From positions 1 to 64,000 of the forward strand of contig DATJNA010000095.1 of the NCBI GenBank assembly GCA_035508435.1: a DNA stretch of 64,000 nucleotides, written 5' to 3'. The DNA is from JASHVB01 sp035508435. GTDB taxonomy: Bacteria; Pseudomonadota; Alphaproteobacteria; Acetobacterales; Acetobacteraceae. The position numbers and the translations under genes were made by a program. Of the stretch, positions 43,405-52,416 are shown in pieces (the stretch's first letter is position 1; every line of letters starts with the position of its first letter). The notes below the pieces were generated by a model. The model was not told the origin of the DNA. It saw only the letters and a program-made list of their open reading frames with translations, and did no database searches.

Positions 43405-45108
43405 CTATCGCCAACACAGCGATGCCGCCAATGCCGCGGCGAGCAAGGCCGAGACCCCCTGCCAGAACCGCACCGGCGAGCGCTCGTACAATGTCAACGG
43501 GCGGCGCACCGGCGGTGGTGCATAAGACGGCCCCGCCTCGAATTCGTGTGCGAATTCCGTCATGTCGGCGAACCGCTCGGCGGGATCCGGGGCGACGGCG
43601 CGGTGCAGCGCGGCCTGCACCCAGGCGGGCAGGTCGGGGCGGAGCGTCGCCAAGTCGCGCGGCCGCTCCTGCCGTGACGCGCTGGTGGCGTCGGCGTTGC
43701 CATAGGGATAGCTCCCCGTGAAGGCGCGGAACATCGTCACCCCGAGGGCATAGATGTCGGTCGCGACGTTGCCGGCCTCGCCCTGGAACATTTCGGGCGC
43801 CATGTAGGCTGTGGTGCCGGGGATGTTCTCCGGTGGAAAATCCTCCAGCCCGGGCAGGCGTACCACCCCCAGGTCCAGCAGCTTCAGCGCGCCGCCCGAT
43901 TCCAGCATGACGTTGTCCGGCTTGATGTCGCGATGGATGATGCCGGCACGATGCAGCGCCGCGGCGCCGTGCGCCAGCTTCACCGCGATGTTGCGTCCCT
44001 CCTCCAGCCCCACCGACGGGCGCCGCGACAGGCGCGTTTCCAGCAGTTCCCCGGCATAGAGCGGCATCACCGTGTAGAGGCAGGTCTGCCGGCCTGGCGG
44101 CAGTTCGATGACATGCGCCACCCAGGGGCTGGTGACGCGGGTGCCCACCCAGGCCTCGCGCACGAAGGCGGCATGGAAGATCGCGGTCTCCGCCACCGCC
44201 GGCTTGGGAAACTTCAGCACCACCGGCGCGCCGTCCGCGTCATCCAGCGCGCCGAACAGACGGCTGTAGCGACCATCGGAGACCAGGACATTCAGTACGA
44301 AGCCATCCACATTGTCGCCCACCTGCGGCACGGCGATCAGCGGCAGCCGGCGGATCGCGGTGCCGACATCGACCGAGCGCGCGGTGGGCAGCGCCACCAC
44401 GTCCAGCACCAGTGCGGTGCAGTTGTCGGTGCTGCCGGCCTCCAGCGCCGCGTCAACCAATGCCCGCGCGGTGTCCTCGGCCGCCGAGCGCACGCGCAGC
44501 ACGTCGGCGATCGCCTCATCCACCAGCGAGCCGTGAACTCCGTCGCTGCACAGCAGGAAGCGGTCGTGCAGCGCGACGGGATGGGTGCTGTAGTCGAGGC
44601 GCACCTCCGCCTCGATCCCCAGCGCCCGGGTGAGCATGGGCGACGAGCCGCGATCGTCGCGCACGTGGTCCGCGGTGAGCCGCAGCAGCCGATTATTGCT
44701 CAGGCGGTAGGCGCGGGTGTCGCCCACGTGCAGCACGTGGGCCAGGCGGCCGCGCAGCACCAGCGCGGTAAAGGTGCAGCCCATGCCGACGAGATTGGCA
44801 TCCTGGCGTCCCTGGGCGTGGATCCAGGCGTTGAGCGAGTCCAGGATGCGGGCGCCGGCGCGATGCACCTCCATGGTCTCCGGCACGTCCCAGAAGCCGT
44901 CGAGGAAACCCCGTACCGCGGTTTCGGCCGCCACCCGGCCGCCCTTGGTGCTGCCGATACCGTCGGCGAGCGCCGCGGCCACGTCCCGCCGTTCTGCCGC
45001 GATCTGGGAGCCCAGTACCGCCCCGACAAAATCCTCGTTGCGCGGACGCGGGCCAATCGCGCTGTGGGTGCCGATGCTGACGCGTGGCGTGGCGAGGTCC
45101 TCGCTCAT
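43405..45108 (-). CDS. Bifunctional PP2C-type phosphatase / serine-threonine protein kinase with C-terminal membrane anchor
   Basis: A 567-residue fusion. Residues 1-240 form a PP2C phosphatase (RPRNEDFVG at 21-29, ALADGIGSTKGG at 46-57, HVGDTRAYR, LLCSDGVHGSL, GSTDNCTALVLD). Residues 270-530 form a protein kinase: ATP lysine in VVLKFPKP, catalytic loop IIHRDIKPDNV (391-400), DLG in place of DFG, and GTTAYMAPEMF. One hydrophobic segment ends the protein (FWQGVSALLAAALAASL). Such fusions can act on the same phosphosite in both directions. A small exported protein and the ammonium transporter lie next to it. Confidence 0.93.
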   Translation of the reverse strand: MSEDLATPRVSIGTHSAIGPRPRNEDFVGAVLGSQIAAERRDVAAALADGIGSTKGGRVAAETAVRGFLDGFWDVPETMEVHRAGARILDSLNAWIHAQGRQDANLVGMGCTFTALVLRGRLAHVLHVGDTRAYRLSNNRLLRLTADHVRDDRGSSPMLTRALGIEAEVRLDYSTHPVALHDRFLLCSDGVHGSLVDEAIADVLRVRSAAEDTARALVDAALEAGSTDNCTALVLDVVALPTARSVDVGTAIRRLPLIAVPQVGDNVDGFVLNVLVSDGRYSRLFGALDDADGAPVVLKFPKPAVAETAIFHAAFVREAWVGTRVTSPWVAHVIELPPGRQTCLYTVMPLYAGELLETRLSRRPSVGLEEGRNIAVKLAHGAAALHRAGIIHRDIKPDNVMLESGGALKLLDLGVVRLPGLEDFPPENIPGTTAYMAPEMFQGEAGNVATDIYALGVTMFRAFTGSYPYGNADATSASRQERPRDLATLRPDLPAWVQAALHRAVAPDPAERFADMTEFAHEFEAGPSYAPPPVRRPLTLYERSPVRFWQGVSALLAAALAASLCWR

Positions 45109-45169
45109 CCGATTGGCCTCGGCATGGCGTGGTCAGCGGATGCGCAGCGGCGGTCGGGGCGGAGCCGCA

Positions 45170-45499
45170 TCAGGGCGGCAGCCGGCAACGGTCGTGCAGG
45201 AAATAGCCGCCGGTGCTGGACGCGACCACCACGGTCAGTGCGCCGGAATGGCGGTCGAGCGTGTAGTTCCAGCCATCCTTGGCATCGCGCCACGAGATCT
45301 GGTCGGCGCTGACCCGCGCTGGATTGGCATCGACCGTCGCGCGGTCGTAGTCAATGCTGATCTGCCAGGTCGTCCCGCTGGAGGGATTGACGCAGGTGAC
45401 GGAGACCGGCGGGAGATGGGTTTGCGCCCCGGCTGGCGCGGCTGCGAGGCCTGCCATGAGGGCGGCGATGGTCGCCGCACATCGTGTCGGGTGGGTCAT
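45170..45499 (-). CDS. Small exported protein of unknown function
   Basis: A 109-residue protein with a signal peptide (MTHPTRCAATIAALMAGL...AGAQT). The mature part has two cysteines (SVTCVNP and LHDRCRLPP), likely a disulfide, and strands such as TTWQISIDYDRATVD and WNYTLDRHSGALTVVV. No family is recognised. It precedes the phosphatase-kinase gene on the same strand with a 61-base gap. Confidence 0.65.
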   Translation of the reverse strand: MTHPTRCAATIAALMAGLAAAPAGAQTHLPPVSVTCVNPSSGTTWQISIDYDRATVDANPARVSADQISWRDAKDGWNYTLDRHSGALTVVVASSTGGYFLHDRCRLPP

Positions 45500-45722
45500 T
45501 GCGCCTGCCTATCGGGGGTTGGCCCATACTGGGTTTCGGTGCGCTTGCAAAGCGCCAGCCAATGTGACGGCGTGGTCGGTTGCGGTGGGCGAGAGCTAGA
45601 AATCTGCCCGCATAATGTCCGCCCGGTCCATCCGCATTGTGCCCGATGGTTTGAATTACCCGCCGACCCGCGCGCGCCGGAGATTGCGTCGCCTTGGTGG
45701 CGGCCTGGTGGTGGGGACTTGC

Positions 45723-45739
45723 TGCACAAACGTTATGCA
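45723..45739. promoter_or_regulatory. Candidate NtrC enhancer site
   Basis: TGCACAAACGTTATGCA matches the 17-base NtrC pattern (TGCAC, seven-base centre, TGCA end) and lies inside a longer perfect 7-base inverted repeat TGCTGCA/TGCAGCA. It is about 180 bases upstream of the sigma-54 promoter, a normal enhancer distance. Confidence 0.65.
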
Positions 45740-45918
45740 GCACGCCGCTTACATGATCGTTCCCGATACAGCCGTTCGCGCCCAAGCAACAGGCACGTCC
45801 CCTGACCTCAGGCGGCCGCCATCGCGTCCGCCAGCCGCTTGGCCTCGGCTGTAAGGGCGTTTCGGGCGCGGGCGAAAACCCGCCGAGCCGGGACCGCACA
45901 GCCGGCCCCAGGCCGCCC

Positions 45919-45934
45919 TGGCATGTCATTTGCT
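45919..45934 (+). promoter_or_regulatory. Sigma-54 promoter of amt
   Basis: TGGCATG, four bases, then TTGCT gives the -24 GG and -12 GC elements with the required ten-base spacing. The start of transcription would be near 45945, leaving a leader of about 90 bases before the amt ATG. Confidence 0.78.
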
Positions 45935-46034
45935 TAATCTCATTTGCCTTGGCGTCAGTGGGTTTCAGGCGAGCAGCGGGCGAGTTGGGTGCTGCCGTTT
46001 CAGTGCAAAGACGCCCTGGGAAACGTCAACAACC

Positions 46035-47372
46035 ATGGAGTCCCCCATGCTCGTACCTTCACCAAAATGGCTCGATACGGGCGACAATGCGTGGCAGTTA
46101 GCCGCGGCTACCTTCGTCGCCCTGCAAAGCATTCCAGGCCTCGTCGTGCTCTACGGCGGCATCGTCAAGCAGAAGTGGGCGATCAACTCCGCCTTCATGT
46201 CGATCTACGCGTTCGCCTCGGTCCTCGTGGTCTGGGTGTTATTCGACTATAACATGGCGTTCGGACCGCAATGGTTTCCCTTCCTGGGAGTGCCGATGCC
46301 GGCGCTGTCCGCCGCCTTCAGCATCGGCCAGGCGACGATCCCCGCCGCCGCATCCGGCATGCCGCCGATCCAGTTCCCGATGGCAACGCTGGTCTACTTC
46401 CAGTTCGTGTTTGCCGCCATCACGGTGATCATCCTGGCCGGCTCGGTGCTCGGGCGCATGAGCTTCCGGGCCTGGGTGTTCTTCTGCCCATTGTGGATGA
46501 CGCTCTCCTACACCGTGGGCGCGTTCAGCCTGTGGGGCGGCGGATGGCTGGCCAGCATGGGCGTGGTGGACTTCTCCGGCGGCTACGTGATCCATCTCGC
46601 CGCCGCGACGTCAGGCTTCGTCGCCGCCGCGATGGTCGGTCCACGCACCCAGCAGGACCGCGAGCATTTCCCGCCCAACAGCCTGCTGGTGGCGCTGGTC
46701 GGGGCCGGCATCCTGTGGCTGGGCTGGAACGGGTTCAACGGCGGTGATCCATACTTCGCCAACGCCGACGCCGGCGCCGCGGTGCTGAATACCAACACCG
46801 CCACCGCGGTCGGCGTGCTGGTCTGGACGCTGTGCGACAAGATGGCCTACGGCAAGCCGTCGGTGGTCGGCGCGATCAACGGCATGATCGCCTCTCTGGT
46901 CGCGATCACCCCCGCCGCCGGTTACGTCAACGGCTGGGGCGCCATGGTCATCGGCCTCGCCGCCGGCACCATCCCATGGATGAGCATGAACTGGCTGCAG
47001 CGCACCAAGTTCATGATGAAGGTGGACGACACGCTAAGTGTGTTCTCCACGCACGGCATTGCGGCGATCACCGGCGGCCTGTTGACCGGCGTCCTGGCCT
47101 GCCCTGACATGCTGGAATACATCGGCACCGACAAGGACGCTCCCGGCGTGAACGTGACCGGCCTGATCTATGGCAACGCTCACCAGCTCGTGCTGCAGAT
47201 CTACGGCGCGCTGTTCATCATCGCGTACAATGTCGTCATCACATTCATTATCCTGAAGGCAATCTCGTTCATCACGCCGCTGCGCATGGATGAGGTGACG
47301 CTGCGAGTCGGCGACGAAGCGGTGCACGGCGAGACGGCGTACGGCTTCGGCGATGGAGAAGGAGGCGCGTAA
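46035..47372 (+). CDS. amt: Ammonium transporter (Amt/MEP family)
   Basis: A 445-residue, roughly eleven-segment membrane channel for ammonium. The pore histidines are in GGYVIHLAAATSGF (H187) and FSTHGIAAITGG (H340), and the conserved aspartate is in VVDFSGGYV (D179). The loop GWNGFNGGDPYFAN is typical. Start ATG 46035 (MESPMLVPSP) follows the sigma-54 promoter leader; the longer open frame back to 45930 lies in promoter sequence. No glnK/PII gene is adjacent. Nitrogen-limitation control by RpoN/NtrC is strongly suggested by upstream sites. Confidence 0.95.
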   Translation: MESPMLVPSPKWLDTGDNAWQLAAATFVALQSIPGLVVLYGGIVKQKWAINSAFMSIYAFASVLVVWVLFDYNMAFGPQWFPFLGVPMPALSAAFSIGQATIPAAASGMPPIQFPMATLVYFQFVFAAITVIILAGSVLGRMSFRAWVFFCPLWMTLSYTVGAFSLWGGGWLASMGVVDFSGGYVIHLAAATSGFVAAAMVGPRTQQDREHFPPNSLLVALVGAGILWLGWNGFNGGDPYFANADAGAAVLNTNTATAVGVLVWTLCDKMAYGKPSVVGAINGMIASLVAITPAAGYVNGWGAMVIGLAAGTIPWMSMNWLQRTKFMMKVDDTLSVFSTHGIAAITGGLLTGVLACPDMLEYIGTDKDAPGVNVTGLIYGNAHQLVLQIYGALFIIAYNVVITFIILKAISFITPLRMDEVTLRVGDEAVHGETAYGFGDGEGGA

Positions 47373-47770
47373 CGCACTGACAGTCCGTCGGGCAACCGGC
47401 GGCAAGACGGCGGGGCGGGTGTTTCACCCGCTCCGCTGCGTTCTGCGACTTGGCGTCGCGGGTGGGCGACGACACGGTGCATCGTGAAACGACCTGCGCT
47501 ATCGGCGTCGAAGGCGCGAACATCGCGAGGCCGAAAGCGGCTCCCCTCCCGCTCGCGCGAGGAGACCCCGCCGGATTTGAGGAAATGCCGGTCGTTGGTT
47601 CCGACGCCAAGGCATGCCCCGAAACAACATCGCAATCGCCCGGTCAGTCTTTCTGGCCCTGCTGTTTCCGATTGAAATAGTCAGGGCCGAAAACCGCCAG
47701 ACGGGACCCCCGTTGCAGTGCCACTCTCCCTCAACGTCAATGACGACGCTTCAAGTCGGGAGTGTGGGCA
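47373..47770. other. Gap after amt with a hairpin
   Basis: No gene is supported. At 47415-47431, GCGGGTG and CACCCGC pair perfectly around TTT, which may end amt transcription, although no T-run follows. The rest shows nothing recognisable. Confidence 0.45.
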
Positions 47771-48184
47771 ATGGCTTCGATTTATCGGGAAATTGACATC
47801 GCGGTGGATCCGGAACGGGTCTGGGACGTGATCCGCGATGTTGCGGTCGTGCATACGCGTTTGGCTCCCGGCTTCGTTGCCGATGTTCGGATGGAGGGCG
47901 ACGTCCGCATCGTGACGTTTGCCACCGGTCGCGTCCTTCCCGAGCGTATTGTCGGTATCGATGATGCGAACCGGCGCATGGCCTACACGGCGGTTGGCGT
48001 CCCGGAGAGGAAGCACCACAACGCATCGTTTCAGGTGTTGCCACAAGGCAACGACGAGAGCCGCCTGGTCTGGATCACGGACGTACTGCCGGACACGCTG
48101 GCCGATACCTTCGCCGAGAACATGGAAAAAGGCCTCGCGGTGGCAAAGCATACGCTTGAGCAGCAGACGTCCGGCGCGCGGTAG
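47771..48184 (+). CDS. SRPBCC-family (START-like) small protein
   Basis: A 137-residue helix-grip protein: YREIDIAVDPERVWDVIRDV at the N terminus, FVADVRMEGDVRIVTFATG, RRMAYTAVG and LVWITDVLPDTLADTFAENM. The polyketide-cyclase-like branch binds hydrophobic ligands; no catalytic role is evident. ATG 47771 (MASIYREI) is preferred to GTG 47762. Confidence 0.8.
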   Translation: MASIYREIDIAVDPERVWDVIRDVAVVHTRLAPGFVADVRMEGDVRIVTFATGRVLPERIVGIDDANRRMAYTAVGVPERKHHNASFQVLPQGNDESRLVWITDVLPDTLADTFAENMEKGLAVAKHTLEQQTSGAR

Positions 48185-48316
48185 GGGGCAATCCGGTTGC
48201 CAAGCGGTGGCGATCATCGCCGTCGCCTGGACGTCGCTCTGAAACGCCCCCCGGCGTGGACTCGCCGCAAGGTCATCCCTGCCGCATGATGCCGGCGACA
48301 GGGAAGGAAATGCAGG

Positions 48317-49333
48317 ATGAGCCACCGCAGCACGCCCAACGACCCCGGCGTCTCCGGACCGGACGCCAGAGCAGTACATGGCGGATCGCGCTGGCATGAA
48401 GGGGCGCTGGTCCGCTATCCCGACCCCGACATCATCGTGCTCGATCAACGGTTCCAGCGCTTGGTACTGGGCAATGCCGCGATCGAACGCATCGCCACCG
48501 GGTGCCGCTTCACCGAAGGTCCCGTCTGGTTCGGTGACGGACGCTACCTGCTGTTCTCCGACATCCCCAACGACCGCATCCTGCGCTGGGACGAAACCGA
48601 TGGCGGTATCAGCGTGTTTCGCGAGCCGTCCCACTATGCCAACGGCAACACGCGCGACCGCCGGGGGCGGCTCATCACCTGCGAGCATGACACGCAGCAC
48701 CTGACGCGCACCGAATACGACGGCAGCATCACGCTGCTGGCGTCCAGTTTCGATGGCAAGCGCCTGACCGGTCCGAACGACGTGGTAGTGAAGTCCGACG
48801 GCTCCATCTGGTTCAGCGACAACGGTGCCGGCACGCGCGGCAACTATCTCGGCCACCCGATGCCGCAGGAACTGCCGTTCCGCGTGTATCGCATCGATCC
48901 CGCGGATGGGCGGATGAGCGTGGTCGTGGACGACATGCAGCGTCCCAACGGCCTCACCTTCTCGCCCGACGAAAGTCGGCTGTACGTGGTGGACACGGCG
49001 AACACCGGTCCGAAGACGACGCGCGTCTACGATGTGGTGGCTGACGGCACGCGGCTCGCCAACAGCCGCTTGTTCTTCGATGGATCGCCGGGCTACGCCG
49101 ACGGCATCCGATGCGACACGGAGGGCAATGTGTGGTGCGGCTTCTCTGGCGGCCCGGAGGATGACGGGGTCGCGGTGTTCGCCCCGGATGGCACGTTGAT
49201 CGGGCGCGTTCTGCTGCCGGAACGCTGTGCCAATGTCTGCTTCGGCGGCCGCAAGCGCAACTGCTTGTTCATGGCGGCGAGCCAGTCGGTATATGCGCTG
49301 TTTGTTGAGGCGCAGGGCGCAATCGGCGGATAG
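48317..49333 (+). CDS. SMP-30/gluconolactonase-family protein
   Basis: A 338-residue six-bladed beta-propeller: FTEGPVWFGDGRYLLFSDIP, NGNTRDRRGRLITCEHD, LTGPNDVVVKSDGSIWFSDNG, QRPNGLTFSPDESRLYVVDTAN and SPGYADGIRCDTEGNVW. Glutamate, asparagine and aspartate metal ligands are in EGP, GPND and YADGIR. Members hydrolyse sugar lactones. AAGGAA lies seven bases upstream of the ATG. Confidence 0.88.
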   Translation: MSHRSTPNDPGVSGPDARAVHGGSRWHEGALVRYPDPDIIVLDQRFQRLVLGNAAIERIATGCRFTEGPVWFGDGRYLLFSDIPNDRILRWDETDGGISVFREPSHYANGNTRDRRGRLITCEHDTQHLTRTEYDGSITLLASSFDGKRLTGPNDVVVKSDGSIWFSDNGAGTRGNYLGHPMPQELPFRVYRIDPADGRMSVVVDDMQRPNGLTFSPDESRLYVVDTANTGPKTTRVYDVVADGTRLANSRLFFDGSPGYADGIRCDTEGNVWCGFSGGPEDDGVAVFAPDGTLIGRVLLPERCANVCFGGRKRNCLFMAASQSVYALFVEAQGAIGG

Positions 49334-49350
49334 GCGCCCGCCCTCCTGCC

Positions 49351-49415
49351 CATTGCGAGGAGCGCGAGCGACGAAGCAACCTCGGTCACTCGCGCGAAGC
49401 GCAGCGGCACGCGGG
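49351..49415. repeat. Partial REP-like element
   Basis: CATTGCGAGGAGCGCGAGCG, CGAAGCAACCTCGGTC and a truncated right side are present; the closing CAATGACA arm is missing. It lies between the SMP-30 gene and the next gene. Confidence 0.7.
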
Positions 49416-49449
49416 GAAATCCCGGTCGAGACGGGAGCATAGAACAGTC

Positions 49450-50505
49450 ATGTTGCTCGCAGCGAAATCCTACGACGTTCCCGACCTCCAGGCCGCGCAG
49501 GAGCTGTATCATGCGAATGGCTGGACCGACGGGCTACCGATCGTACCGCCCACGGCAGATGCTGTGCAGGCGTGTCTCGACTGGGCGATGATTCCGCCCG
49601 ACCAGTTGATCGGCATCGAGCCGGTGCGCGGCGTGCCGATCACCGCGGAGAAGCTGGCGATCAACGCAGTGATGGCCGGCTGCCTGCCGATGCATCTGCC
49701 AGTCGTGCTGACCGCTTTCGCCGCCATGCTGCAGCCGCCGTTCCTGCTGCACGGCGCCACCGCCTCCACCGGCGGATGCGCGGTGCTGGTGGTCCTGAAT
49801 GGCCCGATCCGTCGCGAGATCGGCGCCTCAGGCGGCTTCAACGCGCTGGGCAACAGTGACCGCGCCACGGCGGTGATCGGCCGCGCGATCCGGTTGGCGC
49901 TGATCAACATCCTGGAGGTACGGCCTGGGGGAATCGATCGTTCCACGCTCGGTCATCCGGGGAAGTTCAGCTACTGCATCGCCGAGGACGAGGAGGGCAC
50001 CGACTGGGCGCCTCTGCACGGGCAGCGCGGCCTGCCGGCGGATGTTTCGGCCGTGACGGTGATGGCGGCCGGCGCGCCGCGCCAGATCATGAACGAGTGG
50101 ACCACGGAGCCGGAGGAGATTCTGGAAACCTACGCCGCCGAGATGCGCGCCAACATGCGGCACTATTCGATCTGGGCAGGGAACTACGCCATCGTGGTGC
50201 CGAAGCAGTTGCGGGATCACTTGCAGGCAGCGGGCTGGAGCAAGAGCGACATCGCGAATTTCATCCACGCGCGCGCTCGCATCCACCGTCGTGAGTGGGC
50301 GGACGTGGGCAAGGCGGCGGTGGTGCGTAGTCGCGGCGATACGGAATACGCGGCGCTGGATTCGCCCGACGGACTGCTGGTGGTGGCGGCCGGCGGTCCG
50401 GCCGGAGGGTTCGGCGCGGTGATCCCGCCCTGGCTGGGTGACAAGAGCAAGGCCGTGACGCTGCCGATCGGCGCGTGCTTGGATTGCGGGCCGACGGGGC
50501 AGTAG
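49450..50505 (+). CDS. Conserved uncharacterised protein (GWTDGLPIVPPT family)
   Basis: A 351-residue protein of a conserved but unnamed family, recognised by ANGWTDGLPIVPPT near the N terminus. Other features are IGIEPVRGVPITAEKLAINAV, a GATASTGGCAVLVVLNGP segment, GNSDRATAVIGRAIRLALINI and LGHPGKFSYCIAEDEEG, ending ACLDCGPTGQ. No signal peptide or membrane segment. Members of this family are, as far as I recall, often encoded near UGSC-motif proteins; one such gene lies 1.9 kb downstream, beyond a solute-binding protein. Function is unknown. Confidence 0.7.
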   Translation: MLLAAKSYDVPDLQAAQELYHANGWTDGLPIVPPTADAVQACLDWAMIPPDQLIGIEPVRGVPITAEKLAINAVMAGCLPMHLPVVLTAFAAMLQPPFLLHGATASTGGCAVLVVLNGPIRREIGASGGFNALGNSDRATAVIGRAIRLALINILEVRPGGIDRSTLGHPGKFSYCIAEDEEGTDWAPLHGQRGLPADVSAVTVMAAGAPRQIMNEWTTEPEEILETYAAEMRANMRHYSIWAGNYAIVVPKQLRDHLQAAGWSKSDIANFIHARARIHRREWADVGKAAVVRSRGDTEYAALDSPDGLLVVAAGGPAGGFGAVIPPWLGDKSKAVTLPIGACLDCGPTGQ

Positions 50506-50515
50506 GCCCATCACC

Positions 50516-50560
50516 TGTCATTGCGAGGACCACGTTTCGCTCGCGGTCCTCGCAATGACA
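50516..50560. repeat. Compact REP-like hairpin
   Basis: TGTCATTGCGAGGACC (50516-50531) pairs perfectly with GGTCCTCGCAATGACA (50545-50560) over 16 bp around a 13-base loop. It is the shortest copy of the family and lies between two convergent stops, so it could end transcription from both sides. Confidence 0.9.
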
Positions 50561-50565
50561 AGGGG

Positions 50566-52158
50566 TTACCGATCCAGCCAGATTGTCGCCAGGTCCTGGT
50601 TCACATAGTGGCTCGGGCTGATCTTGAAGCCCTTCACATAACTCCGGTACGGCACGATGCGGTAGCGCCACAGCAGGAAGGCCTCGTGCGCCTGCGTATC
50701 CAGCACCAGCTTCTCGAACTGCCGCATCAGGAGGCGTTGCCGGGCGAAATCCGTCTCGCGGAGCATGCGGTTATAGAGGTCGATCTCCTCCGGGTCGTCG
50801 TAATTGCCGTAGTTCTCGTCCGAGACCTTGTGCGGCAAGTACTTGGTGCCATCGAGCAGGGGATTGACGATGTTCTGGCACTCGGCGTCGATGGCAACGG
50901 CGAAATCGCCCTGGCGCAGCGCTTGCTCATAGGGGCCGGTGGACAGCACGCGCTGCGTGACGTGCAGGCCGATCTTGCTCCACTGGTCGATCACCCAGGT
51001 GCCGTTGAACTTGTAGGGCTGGTCGACGTTCCGGTTCAGCAATTCGAAGGTCAGCCCGTCGGCGGCGGCCTCCCTTAGCAGCCGGCGTGCCTCCGCGCGG
51101 GACTTTTCGATGTCCGGCCAATACCCCGCGATTTGCTCCAGCTCCGCCTTGGTGGCGGCGAGTGGCGAGCCGGGGAACACCACGCCGCCAACCGTCTTCT
51201 GTACCGTGATCCGCGACATCGGCGCCGCGTCGTGCCAACGGTCGATCGCCAAAGTCAGCGCCCGACGCACGCGCGCATCGTCGAACGGCTTGCGGGCGTG
51301 GTTGGCCGTCACCATGGCGCCGCAGTTCCAGTCGCTTTCCTGCACCGTGATCCGGTCTCCTAGCGCCGCCACCAACGCGTCGCGCGTCGCTGGCGGGAAG
51401 CCTCGAAATTCGATTGACGCGCGGTCGGCTTCGATCGCCGCCACGCGCACTGCCTGCTTGTCGGCGAAGATGCCCACGAAGCCGTCGAGGTACGGCAGGC
51501 CAGGACGATAGTAGTCGGGATTGCGCTCGCCGGAGATCGACTGGCCCGACTGGTACTCCTTGAAGCGGAACGGGCCGGAGCCGAGGATGTGCGTCTCGTA
51601 CCAATGCGGGTCGCGGTCCAGCACCGATTTCTGGTAGATGAACGCATAAGGATCGGCGAGTGCCGGCAGGAACGCCGCAGTCGCGAACTTCAGATGGAAG
51701 ACGACGGTGCGGGCATCGGTCGCTTCCACCTTGTCGATCATCGAGTAATAGCCGCGGCGTACGCTGATGACATCCGGCGACGGATCGACGATGTGGTTCC
51801 AGCTTGCCGCCACGTCATAGGCGGTGAGCGGCGTGCCGTCGTGGAATTTGACGTCGGTGCGGATGGCAAAGGCATAGCGGCGGCCGGCATCGGTTGGTGG
51901 CGGTATTTCGGTGCAGACGTCGCAGACGAAATGCGTGGTATCCGCCGGATTCTCCGGATCGGCGCGGACCAGCACGCTGTAAAATGGCGCCACCGCATGG
52001 ATCGTGGCGAAGGTGTTCTCGCGATGGCCGTCGAAGCTGGGCGGCGAGTCCGCGGGAATCATGAACGTCAGGATGCCGCCGCGCTTCGGGGTGTCGGCCG
52101 CGACGGCTGCGGCGGTCAGCAGCAACAGGAGCGCGACGCCAATCATGATCCGGTGCAT
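50566..52158 (-). CDS. ABC transporter substrate-binding protein (family 5, peptide/organic solute type)
   Basis: A 530-residue exported binding protein: signal MHRIMIGVALLLLLTAAAVAA, then TPKRGGILTFMIP, YAFAIRTDVKFHDGTPLTAYDVAASW (family 5 signature), LGSGPFRFKEYQSG, DDARVRRALTLAIDR and RQRLLMRQFEKLVLD. It would capture a peptide-like or other organic solute in the periplasm. No permease or ATPase genes are adjacent, so it is an orphan here. ATG 52158 begins the signal peptide. Confidence 0.92.
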   Translation of the reverse strand: MHRIMIGVALLLLLTAAAVAADTPKRGGILTFMIPADSPPSFDGHRENTFATIHAVAPFYSVLVRADPENPADTTHFVCDVCTEIPPPTDAGRRYAFAIRTDVKFHDGTPLTAYDVAASWNHIVDPSPDVISVRRGYYSMIDKVEATDARTVVFHLKFATAAFLPALADPYAFIYQKSVLDRDPHWYETHILGSGPFRFKEYQSGQSISGERNPDYYRPGLPYLDGFVGIFADKQAVRVAAIEADRASIEFRGFPPATRDALVAALGDRITVQESDWNCGAMVTANHARKPFDDARVRRALTLAIDRWHDAAPMSRITVQKTVGGVVFPGSPLAATKAELEQIAGYWPDIEKSRAEARRLLREAAADGLTFELLNRNVDQPYKFNGTWVIDQWSKIGLHVTQRVLSTGPYEQALRQGDFAVAIDAECQNIVNPLLDGTKYLPHKVSDENYGNYDDPEEIDLYNRMLRETDFARQRLLMRQFEKLVLDTQAHEAFLLWRYRIVPYRSYVKGFKISPSHYVNQDLATIWLDR

Positions 52159-52416
52159 CCTCGGGTCCCCCGGCGGGCGGTTGTTGCAGTGGCTGCCCTG
52201 GCATCGAGCATCCTCAGCCAGCGGGGCGTTGGCGGCAACCGATGTGCGCAGCGGCGGGCGGCGTCTCAAATGGCGGCAATGCCGTGGACGCGCACCGACT
52301 GGACGCGCAATGCCGTGGGCATGCAGCGGCGGCGGTCTCTCGGACGACCTCAGCGCCGTGAACGCGCGGTGCCTTGGGCGTTGACGTGTCGCGGGGCGGG
52401 CAGCGAAACTGCGGGC

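Larger units (their letters stand above)
45500..46034. other. Regulatory gap between the exported protein and amt
   Basis: No gene is supported in these 535 bases. The sequence contains a candidate NtrC site at 45723-45739 and a sigma-54 promoter at 45919-45934, described separately, so most of the gap appears to be control sequence and leader for the ammonium transporter. Confidence 0.6.

Noticed and set aside
45930..46034. Longer N terminus for the ammonium transporter
   Set aside because: The extra codons lie inside the sigma-54 promoter and leader, and the family N terminus starts at 46035.
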